Positions 34,562-46,990 of a stretch of 64,000 bases of DNA are shown here, piece after piece. Every line of letters starts with the position of its first letter. Position 1 is the first letter of the stretch. The notes beneath the pieces were generated by a model. The model was not told where the DNA came from. It ran no database searches and saw only the letters and a list, made by a program, of their open reading frames with translations. A program made the position numbers and the translations under genes. Source of the DNA: Dipteris shenzhenensis (taxonomy: Eukaryota; Polypodiophyta; Polypodiopsida; Gleicheniales). The stretch is from the NCBI GenBank assembly GCA_047967505.1, contig CM106541.1; one strand, written 5' to 3'.

Positions 34562-34855
34562 TCCCTCCTCTACCAGAGAAGAAACAATGTTATGGTTCTA
34601 CATATCATCCACCTCTATCTTTTCTTCCTCTCTACCTTTTTGCAACAAACATATAGGCAAATTGTGAGACAAAAATGCAATAAAGAGAGAATTTTCAAAG
34701 CAAAATCACTTCATTACCTTGAAACTATGTGTTCTTTGTTCTGAAGTTGAATGTTTATGCTCCAATAAGGTAGAGAAAGACACGAAAATGATAGAACACC
34801 CTTTTTTCGTACTTCTTTTGAGAAGAATCATGTCACACATTTGGTTTCTAAGAAG
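34180..34855 (+). repeat. About 380-bp tandem duplication including a 90-bp (CT)n tract
   Basis: CTACCTTTTTGCAACAAACA at 34259 recurs at 34633. The following 280 bp are clearly related (AAAGAGAGAATTTTCAAA; ACTATGTG(C/T)TCTTT; GAGAAGAAT(T/C)A). A pure (CT)n run occupies about 34468-34557 between the copies. Open frames through it are artefacts. Confidence 0.85.
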
Positions 34856-34859
34856 AGAG

Positions 34860-35269
34860 TAGTAATGTACGGATAAATGAAAGTGATAACAAAATAGGAG
34901 AGAAGAGGGATGAATAGAGCTTGGACAGAAGTTTTCTCTAAGAGATTTTCATATGTGTAAGAAAAATGTGGCCAAAGAAGAGGAAACTTATGACTAATCA
35001 AGAGTAGAATAATAGAGATATGATGCAGAGTTGGCAGCAATAGCGATGGATGCTTAGGACAGTGCAAGGATCGTGTATTCACACATGTAGCTAATATTAA
35101 GGGCTTCTGTTTCTTAAAATCCAAGAGAGCAAGATCTTCCACTTGGCCATCAGCCATGATGCACATTCAGGTAATGTGTGAGTCTATTATCCATTCATGA
35201 GACTTATTCATCACGATGCTACTCAATGTTGTCAATCTCGATGCAAATTAGCCTACATGTAAAATCACT
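34860..35269. other. No recognisable gene
   Basis: A hydrophobic minus-strand frame (34828-35166) overlaps the duplicated repeat and shows no domain. Confidence 0.3.
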
Positions 35270-37170
35270 TCCAAGTTCTAGTTGACAAACTAGCATGAGG
35301 ACTGTTGTTTAACTTAGCAAGTTAAGAACACCTTATCCTATGTCTGACTATGGAACGAGAGATTTGGAGTTAATCAGATGTGTGAGTTTAATGGTTAATT
35401 TCATTAGTGGTACTTTAATATAGTTTCATGTCATTGCCCCCTGATTGTATATTATATGGTCACTTGTCCTAGGAAACCTGCTATCAAAAGCATGGAGAGG
35501 AGAAAGAACATGGTAGGAAAAGGTAGAAAGCCCAAAAAGCTTAGCGTAAGTACCAGACCTTATTTGTACATACATTTTGGGCACAATGGATGAACATGAA
35601 GAGATAACCATACTTTTCTCCTTGATTAGAAGGGTGCCAAGCCAATAGCTTCATTGACTTGGGAACAAGAAAAGGACGTGGGTCAGAGCAAGAGACATGG
35701 GAAAGGGCATAGGGATGAAGCTCGAAGACCTATTGTAGACTTAGCTCTCTACGAGTCTGTCATATGTAGTCATTCTTCAACAAGAGACAACCACAACTCC
35801 TAACAAGATGCCTCCAATGAGAGATAGCTATGATAACCTACCAAGCCGATGGAGCAAGCTTGATACATGAACCCCCATCCACCACCCATGTTTAGGTGTG
35901 GGCTGGTCAAGGATGTCATAAAGTGTGCGGGCCTAGCTATGCCAAACTTGAGTGTCTCTTAGTGGTTGCATCCATACTAGATAACTATACTATGTTCAAT
36001 CCTTGCACGGTTTCACCTCGCCTCAAACTTTTGAAAATTTTAGATCCAACTCATAGATTGTGTTTACAAGAACCCCTACAAAAGCATGATCCAAGTCTGA
36101 GCATAAGCTCAAGTGAGCACATTGGGTTTGGATCCCATCATCCATGCCACCTTTATGAATTTCAAGGCATGAAGGGGCGTAGTCCCAATAAATAGAATAG
36201 ATACGCCAACATTCTAAGCTTGCTTCTGACATAAAGTATGGAATACGGAAGTCCTAGAATAGAGAGAAGGTTATTGGCAAGAAGAAACATGCATCATCTG
36301 AATTTTTGCGAAAGTATCTTCTATAAATTTCCTTAGAATAATCTCAATTTATGGCATTCCTATAATTCATATGAGAGCCACATTCTTCCATCTCTCTAAT
36401 TCATTAGGCTTATAATCTTCCACATTTTGCTTTATCAATAGTGTTGACAATCTCAAAGGATAGAGCACATTATGTGTTATCTCGTATGCCTACATTGAGC
36501 TCTTGAATGAAATGGGGCAATGGTGGGGGTTGGTGTATCAACATGTGTACCCCACCTGCTTGGCAGGTGATTGTAGCTACCATTAGCTAGAGGCATCTTG
36601 TTAGGTGAGGTGATTGTCCCTTGCCAAAGAATGACCATATACCACAGACCCATAGAGACATGAGTCTATTAGTAGGAGCTTCTTGAGAAGTGGATCTTAC
36701 ATATGCCCTCTGCCATGTTTGCCGCTCTAACCCACTTGTATTTTTCTTGTTCCCAAGTTAAGGAAGCTCATGGCATTGCAATATTCTCATTGCAAAAGAT
36801 TAACTTAGTTATATCTTCCTGCTCACATATAGAAATAAAACAAGAATTGCCAAAGCTGTACGATCTATTATACCCAAAATGCACGAAAAAATAAGGTGTA
36901 GTGCTTACACTAAGCTTTTTGGGCTTTGTATCTTTTTTATCTCTATTGTTTCTCCTCTCCATGCTTTTGACAAAAGGTTACCTATCACAAGTGACCATAT
37001 AATATATTGCAATCAAGGTAGTGACATATGAAAATATATGTAAGTACCAGTGACAAACTAATCATTGAACTTAAACATCTGATTTGTTGTAGTTGGTTGA
37101 ATGGTACATGGTGTCTTAGCTTGGTAAGTTAAACAACATTTGACATGCTAGATGTTAACACAAAGTGTTT
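35270..37170. repeat. Large imperfect inverted repeat, about 640-bp arms
   Basis: The left arm (about 35270-35900) matches the right arm (about 36510-37170) in reverse complement, with a 600-bp loop. Matching points include GCATCTTGTTAGG (right) with CCTAACAAGATGC (left), TTCTTGTTCCCAAGT with its complement, ACAAGTGACCATATAATATA with its complement near 35450, and AAGTTAAACAACA with its complement. Identity looks moderate, with indels. It may be a foldback transposon or two elements in opposite orientation. Confidence 0.8.
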
Positions 37171-37199
37171 TTAGGTGTAGGATCTACTATTTTAAATCT

Positions 37200-37979
37200 T
37201 TATCTTATATCCAAGAAATTTTGTGCACAAAGCATGAGAAGCCCTTGACATGATGGGGGGGAGAGAGAGAGAGTTTGGGAAAAGCTATTCTTTTCTCTAG
37301 GAGCATATACGGAAGGGTGGGCAAAGTTCAAGTGCATCAATGGAAGAATCAACAAAATGGCATTGTTGAGTAAGACTCACTCTTCTCTCTAAATTTCTTG
37401 GACAAGAGTGTATTAGGAATAGGAAGGAAAAAGCCATGCAAAAATTATGAGCTATATGTGCTAGGCAAGATGAGATGTAGGAAGCATGTACAGTGACGAG
37501 AGGAGAAAGATGGACACTCAAAACATTACAAAAATTTTGGACCAAAAAATGGGCCCTTTAGATAACTAAAAAAAAATTAGAGTCCTGGATAAGGGAATAT
37601 GGAATGTATAAAGGAGATTATGCCATGTGGACTTCTCTGTAACAAATGCTCCCCAATTCTAGGAGAAATTCCATCTTTTTTCAAAATACCCAAAAAACAT
37701 CATTGGTGTTTCATAATAAAATATTGCCCATGGCAGGTTTGGCTTGACCATGTTAGGCCTCCATGTTTTCCTCCCATCCAAACTAGCCCCAAGCTAGAAC
37801 TATGCTCACGGTTTCCTTCTAGTTCAACCAACTTTGACTTCCAAACCAACTCTGTCTCTGTTCTCTCTCTTCCAAAACGTTTCACCTCCTCCATGCACTC
37901 AAAAAACACATTCTTGCCATCATCTAGCACCTTGTTCTTCTTCATCAAGGCTCTGATTGGCATACCTTGCAATCAAACC
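37200..37979. other. No clear gene; possible PPR-adjacent sequence
   Basis: The minus frame at 37700-37972 (MQGMPIRALMKKNKVLDDGK and onward) follows the PPR relic on the same strand, but the helical repeat pattern is lost. It may be unrelated DNA joined to the relic. Confidence 0.3.
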
Positions 37980-38690
37980 CTATGTGTGCTTCTTCAATCG
38001 AGCCACATTTCGCAAGCATATCCACCAAGGTGCTGCCAATAAGTAGAAAAAATTTGGCAACCCCTTTTGAGATATCTCGGCATGCATTTCTCAGCCCTTA
38101 TCTAGGCCGTATACTACCATAAGCCTTCAAAGCTGCAAACAAATTCGACAACTTTTTGAGAGTGACCCTCTAGTTTCATATGTTCGAGATAGTTCAATGC
38201 TTGCTCACTGAACCCCTACTCAACATATCATGCGATTATTGTAGTCCACAAAAGAGTCTTGTCAAACTGTAAACTTTTGAAATGCTTCCTATGCTTCTAT
38301 GAGCAAGCCACATTTGGCAATATACTTATCCACCAAGGTACTACCAACAACAAATCACTTTTTTGCTATATCGGCATGTATTTTGCAGCCTCTCTCTGCA
38401 TCTTTCAGCTTGGCACAAGCCTTTAGTATGGCAACAAACTTTAGCCTTGTGAGGGTGTACAAAATCCTCTTGCATCTTTCCCTAGAGGTTGATGGTTTGC
38501 TTTGAAGCCCCAAATTCACTATAACTCTAGATGAGAGACATCCAAGAATACACATCCTGGTGAACCAACATGTAAAAAACCTCTTGAGCATCACACATGA
38601 TTTAAATTTTGACCAACATAGGGACGTGGTAGTTCCCAAGCGATCTATGATCTTATAGCCATATGTAGGCATATAAGCACTTGGTGTAAG
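37980..38690 (-). pseudogene. PPR protein relic (PLS-type repeats)
   Basis: The minus strand reads FVAILKACAKLKDAERGCKI then HADIAKK, next a degenerate VGSTLVDKYIAKCGLL, then GFSEQALNYLEHMKLEGHSQ, then a second cycle with EMHAEISQKG and GSTLVDMLAKCGSIEEAH. These are alternating P, L and S repeats of a plant pentatricopeptide protein, which binds organellar RNA, often for C-to-U editing. About two repeat cycles survive. Stops and at least three frameshifts make it a pseudogene. No E or DYW domain is present. The wording resembles PPRs of seed-free plants such as ferns, as I remember them. Confidence 0.8.
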
Positions 38691-38838
38691 CTAATTTTTT
38701 CTTTGTTCTGTAGATGATCCCTACATCGCCCCTCGATTTCTTCACAATCCAATAGTCCACTCCATTTTTGGTTCCATAGCTGACAGCCAACATGCCGTGG
38801 TTTGTGTCATGGGGTATCACTGGATTTATACACCTCAC
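38653..38838 (-). pseudogene. Papain-type cysteine protease C-terminal relic
   Basis: The minus frame reads DTNHGMLAVSYGTKNGVDYW then IVKKSRGD. This matches the end of plant papain-like proteases, with the catalytic His in NHG...V.YG and the YWIVKNSWG segment. The catalytic Asn of KNSWG is Lys and the following Trp is Arg, so it could not be active. Only about 45 codons remain, directly upstream of the PPR relic on the same strand. Confidence 0.8.
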
Positions 38839-38959
38839 ACTCAGGGTATGGAAACCAAATGCTACAATTTCAAGATCACCATAGAAAATGCATAAAAAAT
38901 TATCACCCCCCTCAAATCTAATTCAAAAGAAATTCTCAATTGTTTTTTTAATAGAATAA

Positions 38960-39650
38960 ACTGGCCGACTTTATCAATAGGGGTGGGTTAAGCCCCCCAA
39001 AAATTAAAAAAACCCATTACAAAAAGAGGCCAAACTATAGGTCTACTGCCCGAGGCCCACACAAATATGTAGATATGACTCTTTTAGAAAGACAACCACC
39101 TCAAGGATATGGGAGCTTACAACCTTGTCCTGGGTTCCTATCAGGACTCCCAAGATCAACCCCAAACCAGATCGGGAGTACCCCTCCCTAAAGACCTAAT
39201 GGTTTCTCGTAGTCCATAGTGCCAAACACATTGCAGCCCACAAACACCGCCAGCACACCATCATAGTAGAAGAAAACCCTTTAGGGTCACCCAATAATAC
39301 TGTCTTCCATCCCTTCCCGAGACTAAACCATGACATCAAACCCACTTCTTTAATGGCACTCGCCATTTTCAACTACAGCTCCCTGACCACCAGACAAGCC
39401 CAAAACAAATGCCTCACCTGCATAGTTACCACACCACACAAAGGGCATAGTGGGTTAACATTCAGCCACTTGGTGAGCCTCCCTCTTACCGCCATCGACA
39501 CTTGCATGATTTTCCACAGCAAGAAAGAAGCCTTCCCGAATCTACAACCTTTCCACATGTCATGGAACCTTTCCCTCCACCACTGACTTCTCCACCTGAG
39601 CCCCCGCTTAGCATTTAACTCTGAGGACAGAGAAGTGTCATTGACCATAC
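38960..39650 (-). mobile_element. LINE ORF2 C-terminal (zf-RVT) fragment
   Basis: From 39648 downward the minus frame has KASFLLWKIMQVSMAVRGRL, then NPLCPLCGVV and VRHLFWACLVVREL, the zf-RVT pattern (W-I....L....L......CP-C....E...HLF..C). The downstream part (CLALWTTRNH) fits the usual end of ORF2. RT and endonuclease are absent, so this is a truncated LINE or related retroelement end. Confidence 0.75.
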
Positions 39651-39659
39651 ATTGGGTTG

Positions 39660-41060
39660 ACGAATTTCAGTTGTTGAATTCAACATCAACGCACAAGGAC
39701 GATTATATCTTTGCTAAGCTACCTTACGTAGCGCTGAAAGTCCCAGGCGGAGCCGTCGATGGCTATACTCATGGGCTGCTGCATCACGGCTGCCAAGAGG
39801 GCTGCTTCAGCGTAAGAGTCACGACAGCTGGAAGTCGTCGATGGTCACAGTTTTCTCCTCCCCTTGCTGGCATAATAAAACACAGCATCATATAGTGTTT
39901 TCATATTGAAAGCACAAAGATGAACTGCAGAAGAGAAGAACACAGTCTTATATTAGGCATGAGTCAAGCATGATGGCACAACGATAGGCCAATGGAGAGA
40001 AGAACAAGAATTTGTATGAATCGAGCAAAATATTAAACGATAATCATAGCCCCCACTGAAAGACTGCGGCCTGGATCAAAATCAAAAGATCAAGCACCCA
40101 AAAAATATCAAGCATTTAAAACACTAACGACAACGAAAACATCGAAGGCCCAAAAGTATCCAGCTCTGCATGGTCCCTTAACAGGGCAAAAAACGCCAGA
40201 ATTACATTTCTGTTGTGTACACAACTAGAGAAGGCGGCAGGGGAATAGACATGATTGCCTTCTCTAAGCTGAGCATTTTTCAGGCACTCTCGCCTAGCCA
40301 GCCATAGCTATAGATCTAAAATCCTGGAGCTCGTCAGACTACAAGCTTTGCTTGTGTAGATCAGTTAGTTCAGCTGCCTTTAGTCGGCCAAGATTTTTCT
40401 CCGTTTTATAGTGAGCAATAGATTAGATTGAGCCGTTGACATCAAGCTTATGCTGTTCTACAAATGAGAGGGAGCCTTCTCCTGTATGTATGTTCATCAT
40501 CACCATTGCCGGAGGAACTGGAAAGGAAGAGAGGGCGAAAGGAGGAGGAGAGAATACGAGCGTAAATAGGAGTAAAAAAAGGGGAAGCATGGAGTCAAAA
40601 AATACATTTTTAATAGCCACTAGAAGCATGACAAGTGACTAATTCTTAACCAATTGATCCCACTATGCAGCGTGCCTAAAATTAGTTGGAGGATTGTATT
40701 ATCCCCTTTCCTTTTGGAAGTCTACGCTATCGTACCGGGAGACCTCATATTCTAATCGCTGTCAAAACCTCCTCCGCCCGTAGCTGGACGAAAAGCGCAA
40801 TAAAATTGTGTCCTCACCTGCAGCTTGCAGAAACGCCAGCGCAGTTTAACTATTCATCACTCAAGCTTCTGGCAGCTGATAGGCTTTACTTAAAAATTTA
40901 GAACGTGGTCTTGAAGCAATACGACGGAGAAACGACATGAGCGAACATGCCTTATATACGCCTTTAACTAACACCTAAAGCGAAGCCTGGATTGATCCTT
41001 GAAAGTAGCTCGTATGGACTGATCTATGTCTTACTCAGGAATTGTTGCCTCTCAGATCAC
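39660..41060. other. No clear gene
   Basis: Moderately GC-richer than its flanks. A frame at 39635-39895 (FAKLPYVALKVPGGAVDGYT) has no recognised domain. A short piece near 40495 (IITIAGGTGK) echoes the GGTG motif of the dirigent-like relic downstream, but nothing else supports it. Confidence 0.3.
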
Positions 41061-41299
41061 TAAAACGACCATCATGCATTCCTCTTCCTGAACCGATTTT
41101 CGTCTCTCACTCTGGATTGTCCTTGCCTCCGTCTCTATTTGCTCTTGTTCTGGTCCTCTCGCATACAAGAAACACAAACTTCAGTACTATGTGCATATAT
41201 TACCTCCTGGACTCGCAGTTCTCCTCCCTTCCATAAATCCTAACGTAACTAATGCATTCGGCATACAATTGTCATTGCATTTAAAGTCACCCAAGGAAC

Positions 41300-41592
41300 A
41301 GATCCCGGCTCCAGCCCTTGGGATATGTTAGGGGAGTTTCGATCGACGGCAGCTATGATTCTGTACGACAAGCGTCTTGGTGGCCGTCGCCTCGTACAAT
41401 GACGGGATCTACAACGGAACGATTCACTACAACGGCTTTGAACCTACCGCCAATGGTTATCACGCAGAGCTAGCTGTGATCGGAGGAACTGGAAGCTTCA
41501 GAGGTGTGAGCGGTTATGTACTACTGAGGCCAGCAAAGGCTAACCAAACATATATTCATGAGCTTCATTTTCTGACTGATAGGCGTTCTTAG
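41300..41592 (+). pseudogene. Dirigent-like protein, C-terminal part, frameshifted
   Basis: One frame reads PLGYVRGVSIDGSYDSVRQA, then the frame changes at about 41375 and continues with YNDGIYNGTIHYNGFEPTAN, ELAVIGGTGSFRGVSGYVLL and a stop at 41592. The YNG-x-I ... E-x-VIGGTG-FR...GYV order is that of dirigent proteins, which steer phenoxy-radical coupling in lignan and lignin-like pathways. An allene-oxide-cyclase-like barrel is the alternative. The N-terminal half and any signal peptide are not identified. Confidence 0.5.
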
Positions 41593-41599
41593 CGTGCTG

Positions 41600-43299
41600 T
41601 GCAAGCATAAGATTGAAGATTTGATTTCATTGTAGAGCCTTTTCAAGGATTTGCTCTTGACTGCGTCGTGCGCAGAATCAATTGGTTACGATCTCAGCCC
41701 TTATTTCTTTTTCTCTTTTACCAAACAGAAGCAGACTATATGGATTTCCAGCATTATCGTTCACCGTGCATACATGGCTATTATCATTTCTGTACGTAGT
41801 CTGAAGTAGGGAGAAATAGTGGACTTTGTCTTGGTTCAGATCTGGGTATATGAGGATCACACATAAATTGTTGGAGACGTAACCATTTTTTTGTGACTTC
41901 AAGCTCTAATTACTCTTCGCTAGCTTTTATCTCATTTCATTTAACCCTTAAAAATATTTAAATTTTAGTCTTTCATGCTTGTCTAAACATGTGATCTGCT
42001 CTCTTAGTTATAAAATACCTAATCAAGTATGCTTATATATTTACCCTTGGTGTTCTCTCTTAGTCTTACAGTCGGTTGTCTAAATTTCTAGGACAAAATG
42101 TGCTTTACTTAAGATTGAATTCAACCCAATCATTATGTCCTACATCGAAACTCTACGTGTTGCTGGAGCTAGCAAATCTAGTTAATGTTTGGATTATCGT
42201 TAAAGTACAAGCAACGTGATGAGCAGATGGATCCTAATTTGGAGTTTTTGTCTCCTAGGGTAAAGTCCAATGGTTGGGGTACATAATTGCAAGTCTACCT
42301 AATAATTGGGATGCTATCTAGGGATAGTATTGCCACTTTTATCCTCTTTCACTGAGCACCGAAAGCTTAAAATGTTAGTTCTTCATGCATGTTAATACAA
42401 TGCCACATGTTGTATTATCAACTAGTGTCTAAACCTATGGCAAAGTTATGGAGATCCAATCTATTCTCTCAATTTTCCTTCAATACATAGGGTTATTGTC
42501 GCTTCCCTTTTTCTACCTAGGGTGGGGACCAAAGGTTGGGAGAGAGAGTCACTTGCATGCTTAGCACTGCGACTCTCCATAAACCTAAGTTTAATATTTT
42601 CTTTTTAACTCTCAATAGATACCACTAGCTTCTACTCTAACTCTCTATTCTCTCAATAGATACCCCTAGCTTTTAGTTGTTTTATAATTCATTCATTATT
42701 ACTTGTATTGAAAAAAAGGTATTCGTTAATAGTTGAAGTCAAAGGGAAATAAACACTGGCTCTATTATTGTTAGGTCATAGCCCCTTTGGTTGACTATAT
42801 TTGTTTGTAGCCTCATCGAGCTTTTTGTGCTTTATATATCATCACAAATCATTAGCTCAACTATCAAGATCATTGTGTTCACTCTCTTCTATGTCTAGCG
42901 CATCCAATTGATGCTTCATGATTGCTCATCGCTACCTATGATCATTTGTGTCTAGCATATCCAATTACTTTCTCGTTGCTACACGGAGCTTCTTTGTGGC
43001 TATTCATCTACTCACTACTACCAGACTATTACCTATCCATTGAGTGGGGTTGAATTCTTACTAGTACTTGTAATCACATACTAGCATCGATAAGTGTATA
43101 GTTTTGGCCCATTTTTAATTACTTTTCATTGCGCATATTGCAAGATTATGCATAGTTGACAATAATTCAAACAATGGATATTTTAATGAATGTTCTTTGA
43201 AAGTTTAGCTTCTCAATACAACAAGTCTTAATCTGATTCTAGATAATCCTATGCAAAACTATGAAATTTAAAATAATCAATTTATGTAACCATTCTGAA

Positions 43300-43346
<47 letters not shown>

Positions 43347-45070
43347 TACACACACACACATATACATTTACATTTACTTATACATTTACATATACTTCAC
43401 CTGAAGGTGTAATGCAAGAACTCTAAATGTTTGGTTATGATGGGGAGTTGGCTATCCAATCTATTGAAGAGATGGATCTTTACAGAGTAGTAAATTGTAA
43501 TAGCTAGCAAATTCCTTGTACATACATTTGCTACATTAAGGTAATTAAATCATATTATAATTCTCATTTTTAATCCCCTTGATTCTACTTTCTTAAAATT
43601 TGCAAACGTCATGTGGCATCCTCATCCATCACTTCATGCTGCATCATCATGCATCAGATTATGTTACATCATCATTGCCATGCTTCAAGTAAGCATGCAA
43701 CCCTCAGCTTCATTTGGGTCTATTTCTATTGGAAAGAACAATAAACACAACGTAACAAAAGTGGCACCAAATGCAAAAGTTCAAGTGCATAAACATCGAT
43801 CAAATACAACCTCTACAAATAAAATTGGCACTTCACACGAATGTAAATTATCACTCCTAGTAAGTTCTCCTAGCATATCAAAACAAATTTTTATACACAC
43901 TTACTTGTGCTCCTAGAACACCCTATACACAAATTCACCATAAGAACTATTCGTTGCACAACTTACATATATGCCATGTGGAAATAATTAAGGTTTATTG
44001 AAGTTAGCATAACACTGCTAATTAGCACAAGAAATGTTACAGTTAGCCTACTTTTACCCTACCCTCTTTCTCTCATGACTCATTTATGGTTCCCCTTACC
44101 CCAACCACACTAGGAGTAGGAGATATGGACTACAATCTTGTCTAATGAAGAGCGCTTAGGATTCTTGCAAGCTTTTTGTACAAAAGCGATCAAAAGCATT
44201 GTTGATAAATATAAATATGCCACCAGTAAAAATCATAATACCATCAGTGTAAGGCTAATACCAATAGTAATATAACGGAACTTCTCAATATTATAGCTTG
44301 TACTGCCAATATAAATCTTATTATTTCCATTATTAAGAATATTATCGTCAGGGTATTTATCTAATTCACCAGTTTTTTCCACACTAGCAATCTAATAATG
44401 TTATTTGCATTCAATTTTGGACCAAAATTTATGATCGTGAATGACATGTTAATGAAAATGTGAAAACATCAATAAAATACTTAATCGGGAGGATTCAATG
44501 TAGGATATCATGAATTTGAAAGTAGCAAAGAGGAACGTGCAATAGTTGTTGAATCATCTCGAATTGCTAGATTGGTTTTGGCATGCTTTTATAAAGCTAA
44601 AAAAGCTCCATAATGACCATGGTTGAAAGCAAAGGTTGGTAATGGATACTTTCAAAGAATTGGAACTTTTGCTCTTGCAAGAAGAATGTCAAGAGAAGAA
44701 ACATGGTGAATCTTATGCAATGGGACCTTTCTAGTAAAAGGGAATGGCAAAGAGAAACCTAACAAGAGTAAGTCAAATAAGGGTTCAAGGTTAAAAAGGA
44801 TGGATTTGGAGCCTCTTTATAATTTACGGAGATATTGCAACTATGGAGGAGGGCGATGGTGATGGTAACGAAGTAGATGGCATCCGCTTGTTAGGGGATC
44901 ATCTGCTACACCCCTTCTCCTTATGTCCAGGCTCTCAGAGCCCATTATGGATTCCAAACTAAGGATAGAGAGAAGCTCATCTCTATCCCCATAGTCACGT
45001 CTTTTTATCTAGGTTTTTGCACCTAGGATAGGGTGTTGAGGGGAAAGGGGTACTACCTTTCTCCCTTTTT
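41600..45070. other. No recognisable gene
   Basis: AT-rich DNA. A (TA)n run with a short (CA)n block lies at 43303-43362. The 101-codon frame at 43611-43916 has no family resemblance. Confidence 0.4.
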
Positions 45071-45078
45071 GTGAGAAC

Positions 45079-46990
45079 TTGGCATTGGTAGACAAATTTG
45101 CTTTCCTTGCTCTTGCAAAAGACAAAGCCCAACAAACTTTCTCCTCCGTCACTTTTGAAGAAATATTGTGCCTCCTTAATGAAATGGATACAGGTCGTCT
45201 AAGGCCCGAGGTGGAAGAGGGGGCCATGCTCACCCCACTTATTCATTTGAGCTTAGAAGCAATAGGAGGGCTTCTTTCCCCTTCCCCCAGGATTGCATGC
45301 TCTTCTTGCCCTACCTATCTAGAAGGGCCCGAGTGCTACATCAAGCTGACACCATCAGCTCTCGCCAACAAAACAGAGGGAAAGACCATGCCATGCATAG
45401 AAACGCTAACAATAAGCCCATAGTAGATGCCCCTGATCCAAGCTCCAGTTGGGCCATTGTTGAAACTGAAAGCAGAACCACAAGGAGTGGCTTCACAGGA
45501 GACGGTGGTAACAATAGAGTTGCAAATAATGGGAATGAACGAGTTCATAAAAAAACAAAAAATGACAAAGGAAGTGCAGCACAGTAGACAAAGATGGCAA
45601 AAATTTCCATGGAATACCAAGGTTAACAAATATGTACCTACCTCCAGCTTGCAAGAAAAGAATAGTCAAAAGAGAAAAGATGACCAAGGAGCAGGAAGAG
45701 ACGAGGGAGCTACTAAAAGCACATGTCAAAAGTCAGGTGAGGGTGAGCAACTTGATTTAGGTAAGGATGACAAAAATTACTATCAGATTCTATGAAATGG
45801 TTTAGCACCCACACTCTATTAAGTCATCTTCCTAGAGTTCGTCACCCCCCTATGGCTTTTTTGGAAACCTATATTAGAACCAATTGGGTTAAAAAGGGCA
45901 TGAATGTTATCAATGTAGATTCATGAGGAAAGGTTATTTTCTTTTTCTATTTGGAAGACCAGTAGTAGCAGTATGGGATCTTGACAATAAGGCACCATTC
46001 TATGTACTTGGAATGGTGGTCTCAAGATTTCTCTCTTGATACACCCAGATCCACCATAATTCTAGTATGGGTTAAACTCCCAAATTTTCCTCTATCCATA
46101 TGTAATCAATTGCCTTTCTTATGCTATAGGTTAGGAGTTAATCTTGGTAGGGGAGATGTTATATCTCACTAGCTTAGAGCTAAAGAGGTCAATCTTTCTA
46201 TTTTCAATTTAGAGAGTAGACAAAAATCTTTGATAGAAGGAGACATTGGTATTTCACTTCTCATGATGAAGGGAAGGGGGGTTTGCAATAGCAGTTCTAT
46301 CACATTACAATGTAGGTGTACTTCAGTATTGGCTAGAACAGATGGATAATGCTCAAATGTCAAATGAAGGGTCATGAATTTTTAGTCATCTCTATATATG
46401 CCCCAAATTGTGCTACAAACAAAAAGTCAATGTGGGATTCTCTTGATGTTGTAGAAGGCAATTGTTTTGACCTTGGAGACTTTAATACAATAGAAAGGAA
46501 AAGGGAAAAATGGCTAGAAAAGGGGCCAATGATAAGAGGTACTGAGCTAGAGTCTTGGGAAGAGTTCAAAGACTATCTTCAGCTAGCCACCCTTCCCAAC
46601 TATCTTCAGCTAGTGGACACTAATTTAGAGCATGACTGTACCTAGTGCAATGGTTAAGTTAGTGAATTTAGAAGGGAGGCTAGACTTGATAGATTATATG
46701 TCTCCCATACAGAGGGCTAGAGATCTTTGCCAGGATGTGAGAGAGAATAATGTGTAGAGTTTTGATATGGTCTTTCTAGAGAGACCTCTCTCCGTGGAAG
46801 AACTTAAAGAGGTTTTCTCTATCATGGCTGATGGGAAAACACCTGGTGTACAAATTGTGACTAAAGAATTTGATGAACGCCATAGTTGAAGCTTGTAATC
46901 ATAGCCTAGTTGAGAAAGTGGAAGAGTTGGAAGACTCCACTTATTCATTTCTATTGTTGATAGCCATTGGTAGGTGCCGAAAGCGTATCA
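45079..46990 (+). mobile_element. Second L1-type LINE, 5' part
   Basis: The plus strand carries ORF1 pieces (HSMYLEWWSQDFSLDTPRS, VWVKLPNFPLSICNQ at about 45995-46125). Endonuclease pieces follow (VISIYAPNCATNKKSMWDSL, CFDLGDFNTIERKREKWLEK, 46376-46520), then the RT entry (FLERPLSVEELKEVF, ADGKTPG, 46770-46850). RT core and C-terminal parts are missing, so the copy is truncated or very decayed beyond 46990. It belongs to the same general type as the LINE at 22.5-27.1 kb, with the same MYLEWWSQDF / LYFEFWSQDF and GDFN...W-KG signatures. Confidence 0.8.

Noticed and set aside
40436-40642. Second dirigent gene suggested by IITIAGGTGK
   Set aside because: Only the GGTG word matches; flanking residues show no dirigent pattern.
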